Positions 33,775-45,450 of a DNA stretch of 64,000 bases are shown in pieces; within the stretch, counting starts at the first letter, position 1, and each line of letters starts with the position of its first letter. Both the position numbers and the translations under genes were made by a program. This DNA is from Rugalucina vietnamica (taxonomy: Eukaryota; Mollusca; Bivalvia; Lucinida; Lucinidae): NCBI GenBank assembly GCA_964017185.1, contig OZ024875.1, forward strand, positions 62,925,043-62,989,042, in the 5' to 3' direction. The notes under the pieces were generated by a model, which was not told where the DNA came from, made no database searches, and saw nothing but the letters and a program-made list of their open reading frames with translations.

Positions 33775-34321
33775 TTTATGAAAAGAAGTACATGTGTTTG
33801 CTGTTGTTAGCCCTGCTTTCCTATTATACAGTAATATATGGCCACCAGTCAACAGAGAATTTCACAGTTCTTTAACCATTACTGGAGGATTATACGCTTC
33901 AGCAAATAAGCCGCCAGCTCTATGCTAAAACAAATTTCCTGCACTAACTTTAAAGTCTTATTTACATTTCATTAGGCACATGACAAATTTAAAGGCTGAT
34001 CAATTTTCTGACAAAAGACTTCACAATGCAAGCTGAATAATCCATTAGCATTTTGCTGCACTCGTGCAACATCAATTGTTGCAGCCACTGCTTACTTAAA
34101 TGATTGAAAGCATATTAAAGTCAATGTCTTTAGAGACTTTGCTGTATGCAACAAAAGAAAATGGATCCTCACATATCAATAGTGTGCTCAGCAATGATTC
34201 AGTTCATCTAACGCATCCTGATTCAAACGTATCAATGGGGCTTCAGACTTCTGCAACTCTTTGCTTTCACCTACTGTAAATTCAGAAAGGTTCGCCTGAA
34301 CTTAATGAATGTTCACAAAAT
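33775..34321. other. Upstream intron, nothing recognised
   Basis: No gene or shared repeat seen. Confidence 0.4.
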
Positions 34322-34777
34322 TGAGCCACTCCATGGGAAAACCAGCAATCTGCATATGCGAAAACAAAGGCGCAGATCAGCTTCGCAGTAACTGCGAAGC
34401 TGATCAGCGCCTTTGTTTTCGCTACACGGATAGTACAGAGTACAGTTCCCCTTCTTCTTAAATCCGAAATTTCAAGCTTCTAGCCTGCTTCTGTGACTGT
34501 ACAGCCCGGTTTGTGTCGCCTCCGCGACATTTCGTCGAAAATTACATTTGTCGAAAATGTCCCCATGCCCAGACCCTTACCCTAACCCTAGTGGTTGGTG
34601 GCTCAAAATGTGGAACTATATACTGGTCTTCTACGGAATAAACCTCAAACTTTAGCGGTGAATATTTTTGAAGTTACAACATTTTCGACAAAACACATTT
34701 TCGACGAAATGTCGTGCATCGGTTTGTGTCAGACCTGTTCGGAAACCACATTGTCGGTTTTCCCACGAGACGGCTCA
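34322..34777. mobile_element. MITE-A copy 14, split by a nested TIR element
   Basis: Palindrome perfect. Interrupted inside the GGTTTGTGTCGGACC motif by the element at 34518-34730. Confidence 0.88.
34518..34730. mobile_element. TIR element nested in MITE-A, with 11-bp target duplication
   Basis: Inverted repeats of 36 nt (CGACATTTCGTCGAAAAT..., 34525-34560 and 34679-34714). CGGTTTGTGTC occurs at 34507-34517 and 34720-34730. It contains a short CCCTTACCCTAACCCTA stretch, too brief to call telomeric. Confidence 0.87.
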
Positions 34778-35470
34778 AATGTTAGTGAACTTGATGCCTC
34801 GCAATTTCAAGGATCTAGCTACTAATCTCTACATGCCATAATACTACATGAACATTCGTTCACAAATTTATGACCTCGCAAATAATTCAGAAATGGAAAA
34901 TTCGCAAAACAAAATTCACATGAAAATTTCTGAATCTACAATACTCAGGAAGTAGGCTTTGGCTCCATGTTGCCAAATTTATAGGGTCACTGAAGAGGCT
35001 TAAGTAGCCGGAACTGCGGTATGGCCCATGCCATTTCTCATCAATATGTTCGCTGCTCTTAAAGGATCTCAGTTTTATTTTTATTTCTTGTGTCTTCTTG
35101 CTGTTTTTGTCATAGAGTTAAAATCAGACACAGAAGAGCTTTTACGCAGCCTTTATGAATGGCAATCATATATCAATAAATATGAACTCGGATGTCAAAC
35201 ATCAATTGCAATAATTGTTTCTAAAATAGGCAAAACTATCAATAAGTCTTTTTATAGACTGCTGCCATCAGATATTGTTGTTTATAAATGATTCCTGGCA
35301 ATAATTATTGTTATGAATCATTTAAATCAGACGGTATGCAACTAATATAAAGTTGCACTGAATTGTGTGACTGCTAAAGTGCATAGAGAAAATTGGTCAA
35401 CTTTGTGTTTTATGTCTAACTAAACAGTTACAATCACTTGCAAACAGGACCTCAATTCAAAGTCTCATCT
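34778..35470. other. Upstream intron, nothing recognised
   Basis: The 87-codon plus frame at 35028-35291 has a hydrophobic start but no family I recognise. Confidence 0.35.
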
Positions 35471-35742
35471 CATTACGAAAACATTCCCATGCAATATACA
35501 GAGATTTTTTTCAGCTGAAAAAAGGAAAAAAATCAGTAAAAAATTTATGATATTTTCCTTATTTTTGCTCAAAACATAGATTGTGGGTACACATTAGAAC
35601 CGCCACAGCGAGGCTGTTCTAACGAGTACCCACAATCTTATGTTTTGGAGCAAAAATAGGCATACCCCTGCAAACCCTGTTTTTACTATATAAAAGTAGG
35701 GCTCAAGTGGGTATGCATTTCACGGACATGTTTTTGTGATGT
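35471..35742. mobile_element. MITE-B copy 6
   Basis: Inverted relative to copy 1, full length, hairpin AACCGCCACAGCGAGGCTGTT. Confidence 0.82.
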
Positions 35743-36226
35743 GAAAGACTGGAGAAGCCTTCCATGGAACCCACGACTCCTGGTTTCAAAGGTGCGTGAG
35801 TGGCTTAACCAGTGACCACCAGTATGCTACACAGGAAAGTATATCCATATCTGTTTGGACATAAAAACTTTAATTCTTTCGATATTGCAATGTTCGACAG
35901 TACAATGTCATGTACTTCTCCCACCAACAAAGTGAAGAATATGTTTTTCGCTCAGGTTACACAATGGTTCGCAAACAAAATTGCAGACTGCACCTCACTG
36001 TACATTGTGCTTATAAAACAGCAACAACATAAATATAGGGCATATCAAATAATTGGGTTCAATTTCATAATAAATTTATCATTAGCCCTAAAAACTTCTC
36101 TTTTATGTAATGGCGTCATATAGATCACATTAATGCATCAAATGTACTCTAAAAAGCAATTTAAATGCATATTATATGCATCTGGCTTTAGACAAGCCAC
36201 ATCAAGAGAAAAACAGCTATTTGCAT

Positions 36227-36375
36227 TTCATGTAAAAAGCTGACTTGCAATGAAAAAAGCTGACATGCCATGAAGACAGTGACTAATTAAAATGAAGAAA
36301 GCTTGAAGAATAATGACTTGCCATGAAGAAAGCTGATTGCCATAAGAAAGCTGACTTGCCATGAAGAAGCTTTCC
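36227..36375. repeat. Short minisatellite AAGCTGACTTGCCATGAAGA
   Basis: About seven imperfect 18-24 nt units. The same unit forms a second array at 42265-42455, 6 kb away. Confidence 0.8.
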
Positions 36376-37560
36376 ATGAGGTGTACATGTCTTAGCCAAC
36401 AAATATCTTACTTTATTATCTTATCAGCAATTATGCACATCTGGTTCTGATATCAGATGTTGCTGGATCTCTGGAGAAAGTAATTAATTAATCTCTAATA
36501 TTACCTGTCCTGGACTACTTTATCACCAATAGACTAGCCATATTTAAGGGATTATATAAAATATTTTCAGTACACAACTAACTCTTCATCATGTTATGAA
36601 AATCGATATTTTTATGCTTGGACTTATTCATGTACCAAACAGGTATAGCATTTTCCCAAGACCCTGTCTTCTATAGATCTGTGTAAATTTTGTCCCACAA
36701 GGGGAACTCCTTGTTAATCCATGAAGCTATAATGACAAGGAGGAACACCAGAATAATTGGACCAATTCACACCAATTAGCTCATATAGTTTCTCTACGGG
36801 GACTGCATAGTAAGGCGTTAATCAGTTTGATAAGGTTGTGCCGCCAATACCTGGGTAGACAGATATATCTTATCTAAACGTCGCTTATTAAGCGAGTGAG
36901 CCACCTGTTAATTTTATTAATTTTGTGGATAGTGAAAATAAAATAAATATGCGCATATATCTAGCGAACGTCCGCGTATTTCGGGTTTTTAATCATCAAA
37001 ATCGGTCAAGAGACATCCGAATTACGGCTTATAAAATGGATAAATAACAAATAATACTGACCAGTGAAGTTTTCAATTTTAAGCATTTTCCGGCGATTTC
37101 CTACACACGAGAAAAACACTCGGCGACAGATCAGTATTTCCCGTAGGTCATACTGTTGTCAGAATGTTGGCGCACATTGGCGCACATACTTAGATTTTAC
37201 AATGAAAAATGCGTATTCAAAGCGAATACGAATTGTTGGCGGATAGTTACGCCGAAATATTTATTGAGGGAAAACACAACAAAACATATGTACTTTCTTT
37301 GCTTTCTCCAAACCTGCATTTGCCTCACTCGAAGAAAAAAGAATATATCTAGTTGATATATTATTTTTTAACCAAACGGCCTGCGTCGTGAACATCAATG
37401 CACGTGCAGATCTGACTATAGTCAGCGTCTAAAACAGCAGTCACACAGTAGCGTACAACCCAAAAGCGCACCGGGCGTATGAAAAATCTCAACACGTTGA
37501 AGATTTTGGATGTATAAAAATAATTCGTTCCTTTAACTCGCTTTTAAAGCGCGTAACTGA
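36376..37560. other. Nothing recognised
   Basis: AT-rich; CpG rises towards 37400-37550. No exon assigned. Confidence 0.4.
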
Positions 37561-37832
37561 CATTACGAAAACTTGCCCATGCAACACACAGAAATTTTTA
37601 AAGTTGTAAAAACTAAATATTTTCAGTCGGAAAATAGATATTTTTTTTTATTTTAGCTCAAACATTGATCGTGGGTACACGTTAGAATCGCCTTGGCGAG
37701 GCGGTTCTAAAGAGTACCCACGATCTATGTTTTGGAGAAAAAATAAGAAAAATAGGTATACCCCTGGAAACCTCAGTTTTAATATATAAAAGCGGGGTTC
37801 AAAGGTGTATACATTACGGTTGTTTTCCTGAT
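37561..37832. mobile_element. MITE-B copy 7
   Basis: Starts CATTACGAAAACTTGCCC, ends GTTTTCCTGATGG. Hairpin ATCGCCTTGGCGAGGCGGTT. Confidence 0.83.
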
Positions 37833-37834
37833 GG

Positions 37835-38245
37835 AGGCGTGTGTCTGACACGCTGAGCATGCGCTACAGGAGCGCATCAAACATTAAACGCGCGTCTCAC
37901 ACGCGCTAGGGGCACGTTACTGCAGCATTATTTCTTAAAATTGGAACGCGCATACACTGGCTTGATTAAAACGCGTTCAAGGCGTATTAGAAACGTATAA
38001 GATACACGCCCGAGCTTCTAGAAAATGTTTAAGCATGTTTAATTTTTTAGCACAAACGCGTACGAAACGCGCACCGAATTTTAGCGACGTACAGGCGACG
38101 CACACCCGACGTACACAAAGCGTATCCAACGCGCACGTAGCGCGTTTTGAACGTGTTTCCGACGTGCTTCTGACGTATGTGGAATTTTGCAATTTTTTCA
38201 ACACGCCCGACGCGCGCGTTTCACTTATACGCTAATGTGTGGCCG
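37835..38245. repeat. CpG-dense word-repeat element
   Basis: Built almost entirely from variations on ACGCG, GACGTA and CGTATA, for example AACGCGCACGTAGCGCG. The end regions AAACGCGCGTCTCACACGC and the complement of CGACGCGCGCGTTTCACTT are related. CpG is far more frequent than in surrounding DNA. Confidence 0.65.
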
Positions 38246-39145
38246 CTATTTAAAATTGCTTTAATTTGTATGCGCATCCGTAGAGACTAATCAAGAGATC
38301 AGATTCATCCTTGCATGCCATATCCATTTTCCGATCGAAATCTTCTCGGGTGTAAGCCCTGCACATTCATAATGAAACCATAACTTTCTCTGATACTTCC
38401 ATGGTTAATCAGTGTCATTAGTTTTGTCCTGATTTCAATGAAACTTTCAACTAACTGACTCCATTTGACCTTAGGTGTTAAGTGGTACATCAAAAACCAA
38501 CATCATCACAGTCCGGTAACCCTTGAGATATTTAATAATGAAATTTATGGTGGATAATCATCTGACATATATTGTTTTGCCAATTAAGTATGTATAGCTG
38601 ATATGAAAACAGTATATATCATGGCTGTATGTTATGCCAGACTTCATGATCAAATCTGAATGAAAGAATGCTGACAAACTGGGAACTTGGAATCTGATTT
38701 GTGATGAAATAAAGTCGTCTTGCCTGAAGAAGATTTGTGATGAAATAAAGTCGTCTTGCCTGAAGAATGGCTAAATAATGTTTATCAGGTTTCCCTATTC
38801 TATCTAAATTCTTAAAAACATGCATAACTATGAAATCAGTTCTCATCAAATTTGAGCTAAATTTGGTAAAAAGGTACAAGTAGGCAAAGATCAGGCAAAG
38901 GCGCAATCAGAAAAAGATTCCCACTCCAAAAACCCATTAGCTGGACTTGCATGTAAGTTCTATACATGTACTGTGTAATATTTTGTTTACATTAAAAATG
39001 TTATGTACAATAAAATAATTAATAGCAGAAACCTGAAAGTCACATTTGTTTGGGGAGTGCATGTGATAAAGTGTCTGACTCAGGACTGCGTGGGAGTTCC
39101 AGGGTTCGAACCCCCCACCAGTCTGAAATTCTAAATTTAAGAGTA
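38246..39145. other. Nothing recognised; one local duplication
   Basis: GATTTGTGATGAAATAAAGT with following GTCTTGCCTGAAGAA occurs twice in tandem (38694-38766). GTTCCAGGGTTCGAACCCCC at 39094 resembles a tRNA T-arm, but no full tRNA fits. Confidence 0.4.
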
Positions 39146-39545
39146 AAGTCCAATTCGCATGCGCCAAAAATACACACATGTAAATATACTCTGGTGTGCA
39201 AATTTTACTCAGGGTAAGCAAATAGCGCATGCGAACGCAAATACACACTGGAGTATACTTATATACGGGTAAATTTACTCCTGGGTCTGACCAGATGCAA
39301 ATTTTATTTTTACAAATACACACGTGTAAATTTACTATTAAGTCCCATGCGAACGCAAAGTAAAATTTACCCATGAGTATTTTTATTTCAAGTCAGATTT
39401 TAATCCAGAAATCATTTATTTACATACAAAAATACTCTTGGTGATAAAACCCATGCGAACGCAATTTAAATTTGCTCACAGGTAGATTTGCATACCGGAG
39501 TATATTTACACGCATGTATTTTTTGCGCATGCGAATTGGACTTAT
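39146..39545. mobile_element. 400-bp TIR element built of GCATGCGAACGCAAA words
   Basis: The left end AAGTCCAATTCGCATGCGCC and the complement of the right end (AAGTCCAATTCGCATGCGCA) run on through ACATGTAAATATACTC for about 45 nt. The interior repeats CATGCGAACGCAA and AAATTTACTC. The SINE at 39547 follows directly. Confidence 0.85.
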
Positions 39546-39546
39546 A

Positions 39547-39791
39547 GGCGGCCCCCGTGGCCGAGCGGTTAAGAGCGCTGTCTCTTAATCACTCGATCAT
39601 CTCACCGCTGTGTCTGGTGTGGGTTCGAGCCCCGCTCTGGCCACATGTGAGACAAACCAAGTTCTGCTTGCGGGTGTGCCAGGTGGTTTTTCTCGGGGTT
39701 CTCCCGTTTTCGCCCCACCTACTGATTGGCCCGTCTCATTTGAGCTGAAATAATCTTGAAAGGGACGTAAAACTGAATCAAAAAAAAAAAA
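39547..39791 (+). mobile_element. tRNA-derived SINE, copy 4 (best preserved)
   Basis: A box TGGCCGAGCGGTTAAGAGCG, B box GGTTCGAGCCCC, tail AAACTGAATCA plus poly-A. It is the clearest model for the family. Confidence 0.93.
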
Positions 39792-39995
39792 TCCAAGAAT
39801 TTGGATCTGGCCTAAGTGAAAGAAACGCACAACAAAATATATATTCTTTCCAATTCTCTTTATCAGAATGTATCTTTAGCAGTTCCTAGTGAACAAAATG
39901 CATTTATACGATTCATCAGGACAAAATGTAACGGTTTCACAAAAGAATGGACTGTGTGTCACAACATCAGCCATTCACATATCAGAGGCAACATT

Positions 39996-40205
39996 TGAGC
40001 CGCCTCATGAGAAAACCAACAATCTGCATATGCGAAAACAAAGATGCAGATCAGCTTCGCGGTAACGGCATATGCAGATTGTACACTTACTCCTCTTCTT
40101 GAATCCAAAATTTCAAGCTTCTAGCATGCTTCTGTGACTGAACAGCCTTATTTGTGTCGGACCTGTTCGGAAACGACATCGTTGGTTTTCTCACGAGGCG
40201 GCTCA
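39996..40205. mobile_element. MITE-A copy 15, palindrome half deleted
   Basis: Ends intact (TGAGCCGCCTCATGAG, CACGAGGCGGCTCA). The second arm of the inner palindrome is gone. Confidence 0.85.
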
Positions 40206-40337
40206 TTTATTTGGAAAGTAAAGATCTTAACAATATGACATACAAGAATATTTTTGTACTTTCTTTATGAGCCCATATTAAGCTGTGTTAAAAAAGTTTG
40301 TTCCGCAGTTTAACAAAATATTTGAAAGTCAACACTT

Positions 40338-41548
40338 TATGCAGCTTTCACACTTATCACGATTCGACCACGATTGGTATCGTGGTGCTCATCGTGGTCC
40401 AATCGGGACTATCGTATCCAATCATATCAGATCGTATCACATCTTGATGTCAATCGTGACATTCGGGCTAATCGTTGAAAATTTTTTGGCTACCAAAAAT
40501 TTTGCCACGATTACCACGATTGGAGGGACCATCGTGGCCATCGCATCAGATCGTATGATATCGTAACAAATCGCAACGAATCGTATCTGATCTTGTTCCT
40601 GAATCGCGGTTATCGGAATCGACCAAAACACTACGATCTGTTGAGATGAGTTGCGATCTCCTACGAATTGTTACGGTCTGTTACGATTCGAGAAAATTGC
40701 CTGGCCCGATTTACTACGAGACGATGCGAATTACTCGCGATATAATGCGATCTAATACGAGTAAATGCGATGAGACACGACACGCCACGCTTTTGCTACG
40801 GATGCTTACGATCTGTTACGAATTATCAATACATTGAATACATCGGGCACGATAACTGACTTTTATTCTTTGATCAATAATAGAAAACTTTATATTAATA
40901 CGGTCATTTTCATTTTAATTAGAAATCTGAAGGTTGACAAGGAAATTGCAGCAGAGGCAGGGGTAGAAAGGGGAAGGATAAGGCTTTATCATAAACATAC
41001 ATAAATAATGTAAATATCGCATTCTCTTCATTCTCAGCTCCTTCCATCATCAGTGTTATTTCGTCTTCAGAGATTAAAAACATAATGAGGTACATATTTG
41101 TTTTCGAAGTTTATATACCAATCGTGGTCTAATCGTGACACAATCGTGAATACAATCACCAAAAATCAAGCCAACGGTCGTTATCTATCGCAACACATCG
41201 TATCAGTTCTTGAGACTCGTACCAGAACGCATCTACGCGTATCAGTCCGTATCAAATCGCGGTCAAGTATCGTGATAATCGTATCAGATCGCATTGGAAT
41301 CGGGGGCTTAATCGTAATAATCTTATCGGAACGCAACTAATCGTATCTATCCGGGACCAAAATCGTGTCCCCAAATTTTGACCGATCACTACCCTATCGT
41401 ATCAGATCGGAACAGATCGTATCAAAACGTAACAACTCGCAGCAGCACGTATCAGAACGTGAAATTTTGGCAAAATGTCCCGATTAGCTACGATTTGTCA
41501 ATCGTGGAGATCGTAACAGATCGTGCTCTAGTGTGAAAGCCGCATAAC
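40338..41548. mobile_element. 1.2-kb element made of ATCGTATCAGATCG words
   Basis: The left end ATGCAGCTTTCACACT and the complement of the right end (ATGCGGCTTTCACACT) are inverted repeats. Much of the inside is variations on ATCGTA, ATCGTG and ATCAGATCG. An ordinary AT-rich stretch (about 40860-41110) lies in the centre. No coding capacity. Confidence 0.78.
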
Positions 41549-42264
41549 ACAAAAATGAACGAATATGGCGCACTTTGTCAGTGTGCGTAATTGATAGATT
41601 CATCCGCAATATGACTGAACCAAAAAACAAAAAACAAAAACATTTTAAACATCTCTATCCAAAATGTAAGAAAGAATGACGAATAATTCTGACAGACTTC
41701 ATATATATTAAAAGCAATTTTGATCGTACTTTTGTTATTTTATTATCGTAAATTCCTTGCTTCATTTTAAGAACTATTTTTTATCGCTGTGTGCAACGGC
41801 CGGCTAGACTAGCTCTGGAATTTCCCCAAATTGCCAATCGTTCTATTTTTAAATTGACACGTAAAATCAATAGTACTTGACATAGAAACTCCGTTCGAGC
41901 GCTCAACTTTATTAACTTTTTGTCCTTTATTCATTTCTTGTATCAATGTACAGATTTTGTTAAAAAGTATTTTGAAAATTATAAAAAGCCGCAGTATGCC
42001 TGCTGGTAATTAGTGGAGACAATTAGCGCATTACGTAAAACGAAGCAATCTTTATCATCTTTTATGACATACTGTGGCGATCTTCCTCTGCTCACAGCGG
42101 TTCGCAGTGTGAGGCCACTGACCCGAGTTACGGTATATGATGCCCCAGAACGTACTCCTAGTCGGGTATCGTTTTCTAAGACTTTGTACACAGCATGTTT
42201 GCCATTTTGCAAGCTTCTTTGACCATGTTAAGAGATTCCTTGCCATAAAATAGCTTCCTTAAAT
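41549..42264. other. Nothing recognised
   Basis: AT-rich, no shared repeats or gene. Confidence 0.4.
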
Positions 42265-42452
42265 GTCATGAAAAAAGCTTACTTGCCATGAAAAAAGCTG
42301 ATTTGCCATGAAGAAAGCTGACTTGCCATGAAAAAAAGCTGACTTGCCATGAAAAAAAAGCTGACTCGCCTTGAAATAAGTTGACTTGCCATGAAAAAAA
42401 GCTGACTCGCCTTGAAATAAGTTGACTTGCCATGAAAAAAAGCTGACTTGCC

Positions 42453-42455
<3 letters not shown>
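42265..42455. repeat. Minisatellite AAAAAAGCTGACTTGCCATG
   Basis: About nine units of 20-25 nt, including a GACTCGCCTTGAAATAAGTT variant. A TAA microsatellite (42455-42490) follows. The His-Gly-Lys-Ser repeat frames on the minus strand are artefacts. Confidence 0.88.
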
Positions 42456-42492
<37 letters not shown>

Positions 42493-43904
42493 GTAGCCCA
42501 GGGGCAACGATCGCTCACCTGAGTGTCAACAAGTACAGTCACTGGACAAAGTAATTGGGGTTTTTACCATATATGGGTATGGTGGCCATCTTGGTCATGT
42601 GACCTTGAAACCCTACTTAATCAGCAGAAGAGCTCTTGTCTGGATTGTGTATCCTCTTCTCTGCCATTTTGGTTCACTTGAAAAAATCATCTAACAAGGT
42701 CAGGGTCCTATAATGACCCCCGTGGTGGGGCCATATTTGACCCCAGGGGCAAGATTGGCAGGATTTATGTAGAGCCCCACATGACAATGTTGTATATCAA
42801 ATATACAAGCTTTGTGTCATGCTGTTGCAGAGAAGATTTTTTCATATATTTCCATTATAAGTCTATGGTAGATAATGACATGCCTGGGGTGTGGCCTGTA
42901 TGGACCCCAGGGGCACCGTTGGCAGCATTTATAAAGGAGAGTATCATACATTGGTCCACACAACATATGAAAGCTCTGGGCCATATGGTTTCGGAGAAGA
43001 AGATTTTTTTTCGTTTTTCCCATGACGCCCCCGGGGCGGGGCCCGTATGGACCCCAGGAGCACAGTTGGCAGGATTTATAAAGAGGACCACTATACATTG
43101 CTAAAAACAAAATACCGTACATCGCGGCGTATTATGCGCACTCGTGCATAACACGCACTCGATTTTTGTTGTCAAATCTGGAGGAAAAAAACGTGTTCCT
43201 ATACATAGCACGCAGTGGAATTTGTGCCTTGGCTGTCGAAAATCAAACAGCTCACCATTCCTCATAAGTTTGAATCGCCTATCGTACGTTGACGTACGAA
43301 ATTGATAATTCATTTCTGATGAGAAATGCACAAGAAAAGACCACTGCAAAGTGCTATGCAATGAATCTTTTGCTTGCGAAGAACCGTCAGTAATACGGTA
43401 TCTTCAATGGAATATTTGTTAAGTGTTGGTGTTCATACGATTTACTTGTATTACAAGAATTTCACTTATTGAAGGTGTAGAAGAATGAAGCATTGTTCGG
43501 CATTAAGTTACATGTGCAGTACATTCAAAATGAAACAATTCGCCTTCACATATTTTAATAAATTTAATGACAACTGATCAGACCACATAGTTTTGAAAAA
43601 AAGAATTAAAACATGGTCAGATTGTTCAAGAATGGGATTTGTTTGCAATGGCAACGTTGATTATACGTTTCAAAGGGAAACAATCCATGTTAGTAAAGAT
43701 CGACTGGCACTACATGAGCATTTTTTTTTTCAGTCGAGATTTGTGAGGGAAGTAATGACAGTCGTAGGAAGGTATATTTTTGGACAGAATTTGTTTGGTA
43801 CAGGGCATAGGGACCAACTTGAGACATTATAAGGTTATCTTTCGTGAAAAGCTGGTGGCCCTAAAAAGGGCCGTTAAAACTCATAATGAGTTAACCACAA
43901 TGAG

Positions 43905-45296
43905 TTAACCACACCTGGCATCAACAACGTCCATCTCTTCGAAGCCCGCAAACTCGTCGTCACTGTTATCATCTGACGCCCAGAGTCTCTGGTACTCTTC
44001 TTCAGTGTATGGGTCGGGAATCTGTCGGTACATGTCATTTTCGGCGCTGAAGTCAACTTCTTCATCGTCATCTGCAGCGTTGTCGGAATCGTCGGTGGAG
44101 GTCTGTCTAGACTGGACGAGATGTTCCCAGAGGGCGTCGTCTTCAGTGCCGTCCATGTTGTTGGAGATGCAACACTTCTTGAATGCCTTGACGATGATGT
44201 GGGGATCCAGCTCTGACCAGGCATCGACGATCCACTGGCAGATGTCTTGAAGCTCTACTTTCTTCATTCGACCTGTCTTTGTGTATTCGTGGTCATCCGC
44301 ACCATACCAGTCGTTCCACTTTTCTTGAAGCATGACCTTCATGGGTTTGTTGACGGAGACGTCTAGTGGCTGTAGCATTGATGTCATTCCCCCAGGTATG
44401 ATGGCCAGACGAGTTCTGTGGCTGTCCCGCAGTAGTTGTTTGACGGCTGCAGACTTGTGACAACGGAAGCTATCAAGCACGAGAAGACTCTTCTTCGACA
44501 GGCCGCCAGGTCGCTTGCCCCAAACTGTCTTAATCCAGTCCTTGGTGAGGGTGTCATCCATCCAGCCCTTATCTTGGCAACGCACGATGATCCCCGCCGG
44601 CCACGTGACTTTGGGTAGCGTCTTTCTCTTGAAGATGACGTACGGTGGTAGTTTCCCGCCATCAGCTGTACATGCCAACATGACTGTGAAGCGGTTCTTC
44701 TCGTTCCCGGTTGTGTTGAGCTGTACCGACTTAGCTCCCTTGGTGTCGACTGTGGTGTTGTACGGCATGTCGAATGTAAGCGGCGTCTGGTCAGCGTTGC
44801 CTATCTGGGACAGGTCGTAGTCATGTTGTTTTCTCTGACGGATGATGAACTGCTGGAATTCCGTCAGCTTATCTTCGTAGTCCCCGGGTAGTTTCTGGGC
44901 GATATGCGTGCGGCGACGAATGGACAGATTGTGACGGCGAAGAAATGCGTATACCCAGTTAACAGAACCGCCGAATGTTGTTATCTTCTGTCTTTTGGCG
45001 ATCTTCTTTGCTTCTTTTCGTAACTCTCTAGTTGAAACACCAACACCGCGACGCCGCCTGTCAGTGACGTAGGCCATCAGTTCTTCCTCTAGCTCTGGGT
45101 GATGCGCCTTGGAACCTCTGTCGGCCATCTTTGACTTGGGTAGCTTCGCAAGTCGGTCTTTCTTCTTGCGCCATTCTCGGATGTTCGACTCGTTGATACC
45201 AAACTCTCGTTGCGCTGCTCTGTTACCATGGGCTTCGGCGAACTTGATGGCTGCAAGCTTCTCTTTGGTTGTGTAAGCAGTTCTCTGCTTCCCCAT
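43905..45296 (-). CDS. Pogo-family DDE transposase, intact, 463 aa
   Basis: A single uninterrupted frame from ATG to stop. Residues about 10-48 form a helix-turn-helix (AAQREFGINESNIREWRKKK) as in pogo/CENP-B-type DNA-binding heads. A second DNA-binding (CENP-B-like) domain follows at about 65-135 (TRELRKEAKKIA, FLRRHNLSIRRRT). The DDE catalytic core has D169 (IGNADQTPLTFD), D275 (LLVLDSFRCH) and D312 (PGGMTSMLQPLDVSVNKP), with 36 residues between the last two, as expected for pogo. The tail is acidic (TDDSDNAADDDEEVDFSAEN). It cuts and pastes the element through its ends. No frameshift or lost catalytic residue is seen, so it looks intact. Confidence 0.95.
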   Translation of the reverse strand: MGKQRTAYTTKEKLAAIKFAEAHGNRAAQREFGINESNIREWRKKKDRLAKLPKSKMADRGSKAHHPELEEELMAYVTDRRRRGVGVSTRELRKEAKKIAKRQKITTFGGSVNWVYAFLRRHNLSIRRRTHIAQKLPGDYEDKLTEFQQFIIRQRKQHDYDLSQIGNADQTPLTFDMPYNTTVDTKGAKSVQLNTTGNEKNRFTVMLACTADGGKLPPYVIFKRKTLPKVTWPAGIIVRCQDKGWMDDTLTKDWIKTVWGKRPGGLSKKSLLVLDSFRCHKSAAVKQLLRDSHRTRLAIIPGGMTSMLQPLDVSVNKPMKVMLQEKWNDWYGADDHEYTKTGRMKKVELQDICQWIVDAWSELDPHIIVKAFKKCCISNNMDGTEDDALWEHLVQSRQTSTDDSDNAADDDEEVDFSAENDMYRQIPDPYTEEEYQRLWASDDNSDDEFAGFEEMDVVDARCG

Positions 45297-45318
45297 TTTG
45301 GACGTGGATGGGTTGACA

Positions 45319-45450
45319 ATATAAAGGTGTGGTTTATTCTTTCATAATGAAAGGTTATAACATTAAGTTTTCTTTCTAATGAAAGGGAGTGACAAAAGGT
45401 TTCTTTCGTAATGAAAGGGGTTGAAAAGGTTTCTTTCGCAATGAAAGGAT
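45319..45450 (-). promoter_or_regulatory. Four palindromic boxes and TATA-like motif upstream of transposase
   Basis: CTTTCATAATGAAAG-type palindromes occur at 45339-45353, 45372-45385, 45403-45417 and 45433-45447, spaced 30-33 bp. A TTTATATTG stretch lies about 25-35 nt before the ATG. They may be sub-terminal binding sites or promoter elements. Function is inferred only. Confidence 0.45.

Noticed and set aside
34575..34592. Telomeric repeat
   Set aside because: Only about two CCCTAA-type units inside a TIR element.
35028..35291. 87-codon frame with a hydrophobic start
   Set aside because: No family recognised and length within chance for AT-rich DNA; signal-peptide look is not enough.
39547..39640. 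tRNA gene (Ser- or Leu-like)
   Set aside because: A and B boxes are present, but the same head occurs four times with a shared 150-nt body and an A-rich tail, so it is a SINE.
42259..42542. Frames with repeated His-Gly-Lys-Ser-Ala-Phe-Phe
   Set aside because: Translation of a 20-nt minisatellite and a TAA microsatellite.
44005..44820. Plus-strand frames opposite the transposase
   Set aside because: Antisense shadows of the transposase coding sequence.
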